The notes under the pieces were generated by a model that did not search any database, was not told the origin of the DNA, and worked only from the letters and a program-made list of their open reading frames with translations. 64,000 nucleotides of DNA from Pedobacter sp. AK013 (GTDB lineage Bacteria > Bacteroidota > Bacteroidia > Sphingobacteriales > Sphingobacteriaceae): NCBI RefSeq assembly GCF_014205835.1, contig NZ_JACHCQ010000005.1:86719-150718 (forward strand), in the 5' to 3' direction. The translations under genes were made by a program, and so were the position numbers. Below, piece by piece: positions 61,856 to 64,000 of the stretch (position 1 is its first letter; each line of letters begins with the position of its first letter).

Positions 61856-63220
61856 TTATGCGACCGAAGCCAATCCTTGTTGTTTAGAGATTTTGTTTTT
61901 AGATGATTTAAGTACCATCCTTTTTTTGATCAGGGGAAGATTTGCATTTAGCAGCTCAATTATCCTGTCATGAAATTTTGAAGGCTTGTTTTGCATACCC
62001 CTTGACTGAATAATTTTCATGCTATCAATATTGACCTCAATAGTCTCAACAGAAACACCTTTTATTTGCGCTGAGAAACAGAGGGAATATTTATTTTTAT
62101 AATACTTGTTAGTGAAAATGCAGTGGTGGTGTGTATCTCCCTCTTCCATAAATTCCCTAACACTCTCCAGAACTTTTATAGTTAAGTTGCCATCTGAGAA
62201 TCGAAGGCCAAAAAACTTTTCTTTTTCTAGTTTGTAGATTGGTTCAGCTGTCGCAATCTGTTGACGCATTTTATCAGCCTCCTTAAGTTTTTGAACTAGC
62301 CGCTTTTTAGTTACCAGCTGGTTATGGGCTTGATGTAAATTTTTTGGACAGGTGTATTTTGGGCTTCTCAGATCTCTCTCGAAATATCTCAACAACTCCA
62401 AATAATCCAACCAAACGCCAGCATCCTTAATTATGTACTTCTGGCGAATACATATTTTTATAGAGTTCCAATATTGATCTATTAAATGCTTTTTACTCCC
62501 GAGCCTAGTAGCTAAAAGGTCAAACTGTTTACTTTTTATCAATGTTTCAACTTTGGAATCAGTTAAAATATTCATAAATAGAGAATAAGGGTAGGTGCGC
62601 TTTATCTTCGCCGTAAAACCATTACGTTTATATATTGGAAGCACTTTAACCTTTGGATAAATGCTATCAGCGTAGATATTGTATTTATCCACTCCATAGC
62701 CAATGTTTGGGCTTACGTTTGATGGTCTAATTTCAAGATCGCCAGTAAAACCACTGTTATACCCGAAAGCTGCCATTCTAGCAACTACCGTGACTTTCCC
62801 GTTTGGAACAAACCAGTGCTGCACAACCTCTGTGAGGTATTGACAAGCTTTTTTACCAACTTTGTGATGAGAGTTTAATTCGAAAAAACGAGTAACCTGA
62901 AACTCTTTTACAACATCAATAATAGCTATAATATGATGCCTTTGGTCAAGTTTTTTCTTATTTCTGGAATCTTGTATTTCAAGCTTAACACCACAGCTGG
63001 GACAATTGCATGAAGTATGAAGCCTGGAGAGCAATGTTTTGTTTACTGAGGGGCCAGTCCAAATATGACCGCAATCCAAACAAGAGATAGCTTTCTTCGT
63101 TCTAAACGCTACATGCTTTAGGCATTTTTCCAAAGCCCATTGTTTCTGCTCTGCAGTGATTTTTGGGAGTGCTCGGCTTAATTCAAAAACCTGCACTTGT
63201 AATTTTGTTTTTGGTCTCAT
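61856..63220 (-). CDS. PcfJ-like protein
   Basis: The 454-residue protein has an N-terminal zinc ribbon (CLDCGHIW...CNCPSCG) and a C-terminal PcfJ domain with EFMEEGDTHHHCIFTNKYYKNKYSL and SVETIEVNIDSMKIIQSRGMQNK. PcfJ is a conserved protein of unknown function, named from the enterococcal conjugative plasmid pCF10 and often found with PcfK, as here. Its role may be in DNA transfer or replication. Confidence 0.84.
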   Translation of the reverse strand: MRPKTKLQVQVFELSRALPKITAEQKQWALEKCLKHVAFRTKKAISCLDCGHIWTGPSVNKTLLSRLHTSCNCPSCGVKLEIQDSRNKKKLDQRHHIIAIIDVVKEFQVTRFFELNSHHKVGKKACQYLTEVVQHWFVPNGKVTVVARMAAFGYNSGFTGDLEIRPSNVSPNIGYGVDKYNIYADSIYPKVKVLPIYKRNGFTAKIKRTYPYSLFMNILTDSKVETLIKSKQFDLLATRLGSKKHLIDQYWNSIKICIRQKYIIKDAGVWLDYLELLRYFERDLRSPKYTCPKNLHQAHNQLVTKKRLVQKLKEADKMRQQIATAEPIYKLEKEKFFGLRFSDGNLTIKVLESVREFMEEGDTHHHCIFTNKYYKNKYSLCFSAQIKGVSVETIEVNIDSMKIIQSRGMQNKPSKFHDRIIELLNANLPLIKKRMVLKSSKNKISKQQGLASVA

Positions 63221-63222
63221 AG

Positions 63223-63597
63223 CTAAAACAATGAAAGCTTTACTGCCTTTGATTCTGGTTTTTTAGGTTTTTCAACCTTCTTAATAGCCTCTTTTTTTAC
63301 CGAAGAGGGAGAAACTTTAGGCTCAGCTCCTAGAGAATGATTAACGACAACCCTGCCGTTAATCTTTGCGCCTGGCTTAATATCGTCTTCATCATAATAA
63401 TGAACCGCCATATTAAAAATCTCGTCATCAGCAAAACCCTGTTTACCTGACTCCTTAACCTCGTTAAGAATATACGTACAACAATCATCTATATTTTTAG
63501 CAGGCTTTTTAAAAGTTTCTGCAAACAAAGGATCTGTATCTGCTAATTGCTGTAAATGATCAGCTATAGCTTTATTAAATGCTGGGGTAACCGCCAT
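63223..63597 (-). CDS. PcfK-like protein
   Basis: The 124-residue protein carries the PcfK motif IDDCCTYILNEVKESGKQGFADDEIFNMAVHYYDEDDI, followed by a Lys/Pro-rich tail. It sits 2 nt upstream of pcfJ, so the pair is co-translated. Function unknown. Confidence 0.85.
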   Translation of the reverse strand: MAVTPAFNKAIADHLQQLADTDPLFAETFKKPAKNIDDCCTYILNEVKESGKQGFADDEIFNMAVHYYDEDDIKPGAKINGRVVVNHSLGAEPKVSPSSVKKEAIKKVEKPKKPESKAVKLSLF

Positions 63598-63618
63598 AAT
63601 AATATGTTTATTTTTTGG

Positions 63619-64000
63619 TTAAATAACTTGTTCTAATTCACCGTTAGTCAATCTGTAGTATGTGTTGGCAAGAATATTTTCTCCGTCAACTTTTACGGAT
63701 TTTACCTCAATTAATTCGTGGGTGTAATCCGGTAGCTCTTTGTATTCAGCAACCACAATCCAGCAATTTAAAGCTGCTTTTGCTTTGCCTTTGAATCCCA
63801 TTGCAGATGCAATCGAGTTTGGTCCAGCCACCGAAGCCTGAGCATAGTTACCGGCTGTATTGGCGTGAGCTTTGTATCCGGCTGTATTGGCGTGAGCATA
63901 GTTACCGGCTGTATTGGCGTGAGCATAGTTACCGGCTGTATTGGCGTGAGCATAGTTACCGGCTGTATTGGCGTGAGCTTCTGATCCGGCTGTATTGGCG
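63619..64000 (-). CDS. DUF7666-like repeat protein, cut by the window edge
   Basis: The visible part ends in SASVAGPNSIASAMGFKGKAKAALNCWIVVAEYKELPD..., as in DUF7666-type phage proteins, preceded by tandem 9-residue repeats ANTAGNYAH, continuing unbroken to position 64000. The true start is off-window. In related proteins the repeat region is a long regular beta-like array. Function unknown. Confidence 0.72.
   Translation of the reverse strand, partial: ANTAGSEAHANTAGNYAHANTAGNYAHANTAGNYAHANTAGYKAHANTAGNYAQASVAGPNSIASAMGFKGKAKAALNCWIVVAEYKELPDYTHELIEVKSVKVDGENILANTYYRLTNGELEQVI
63841..64000 (-). repeat. 27-bp in-frame tandem repeats
   Basis: At least five nearly perfect copies of a 27-bp unit (encoding ANTAGNYAH with YK and SE variants at two units) fill 63841-64000 and continue past the edge. 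The unit length is a multiple of three and the frame is open. Confidence 0.9.

Noticed and set aside
63841..64000. CRISPR-like regular repeats
   Set aside because: The 27-bp units are contiguous with no unique spacers, and they are translated in frame as a 9-residue protein repeat.

Overview
The window looks like a chromosomal segment of a low-GC Bacteroidota, most likely Sphingobacteriaceae close to Pedobacter. The reasons are Bacteroidota-type promoters (TTTG, then TAnnTTTG), few clear Shine-Dalgarno sequences, lipoproteins with Bacteroidota-style lipoboxes, GH127, sialate esterase and GH16 enzymes, and an SSS-type sugar symporter beside galT and galK. About the first 20 kb is host chromosome. 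The remaining 44 kb is the left part of a large prophage that runs off the right edge.

Host part (1-20.3 kb). It holds a GH16 glucanase lipoprotein, two OmpA-family lipoproteins and a galactose operon (galT, galK, SSS symporter). That operon is divergent from a regulator with a catalytically degenerate Nudix domain, and a 43-bp near-perfect palindrome lies between them. Further along are a CPA1 Na+/H+ antiporter, an RRM protein, a sialate O-acetylesterase, an NTF2-like protein, a GH127-type beta-L-arabinofuranosidase with a lectin-like tail, an HPP membrane protein, a DUF3606-like small protein, a cold-shock-like protein, a PAS histidine kinase and a Crp/Fnr-like regulator.

Prophage (about 20.3 kb to beyond 64 kb). 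A plus-strand tyrosine integrase marks the left end. Almost everything else is on the minus strand, so transcription runs from right to left. From right to left the order is: a repeat-rich DUF7666-like protein (cut by the edge), PcfK and PcfJ homologues, a phage-encoded beta sliding clamp, a DUF4373-type replication protein, an HNH nuclease, many small accessory proteins, a divergent small-gene pair at 55.8 kb, a GNAT acetyltransferase, a YopX protein, a DEDD exonuclease, NinG-like and RuvC-like nucleases, both terminase subunits, a lambda-type head module (gpW-like, portal, C/Nu3-like protease-scaffold, D, E), and a Mu-type contractile tail (sheath, tube, frameshifted chaperone, tape measure, gp46, gp47, gp48, fibres, gpN, gpP, gp45-like). 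The left end of the late region holds a giant fibre with an SGNH esterase domain, a possible spanin, an M15 endolysin and a holin-like protein. It is therefore a mosaic myophage with a lambda-like head and a Mu-like tail.

The most interesting sequence-level observations are as follows. (1) A dispersed phage promoter/operator family (TTTGAAATARTTGAAAY with a 17-bp palindrome) occurs at six sites; three of them have an identical 22-bp spacer to a TATATTTG box in front of structural genes. (2) A textbook -1 frameshift (T TTT TTG followed at once by TAA) extends the tail chaperone by 59 residues up to the tape-measure start. (3) Small genes sit in apparent gaps: a 53-aa zinc ribbon, a 33-aa membrane peptide, and a zinc-ribbon gene broken or recoded at an A8 run. 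(4) There are two candidate small RNAs or leaders. (5) Two phage proteins carry secretory signal peptides.
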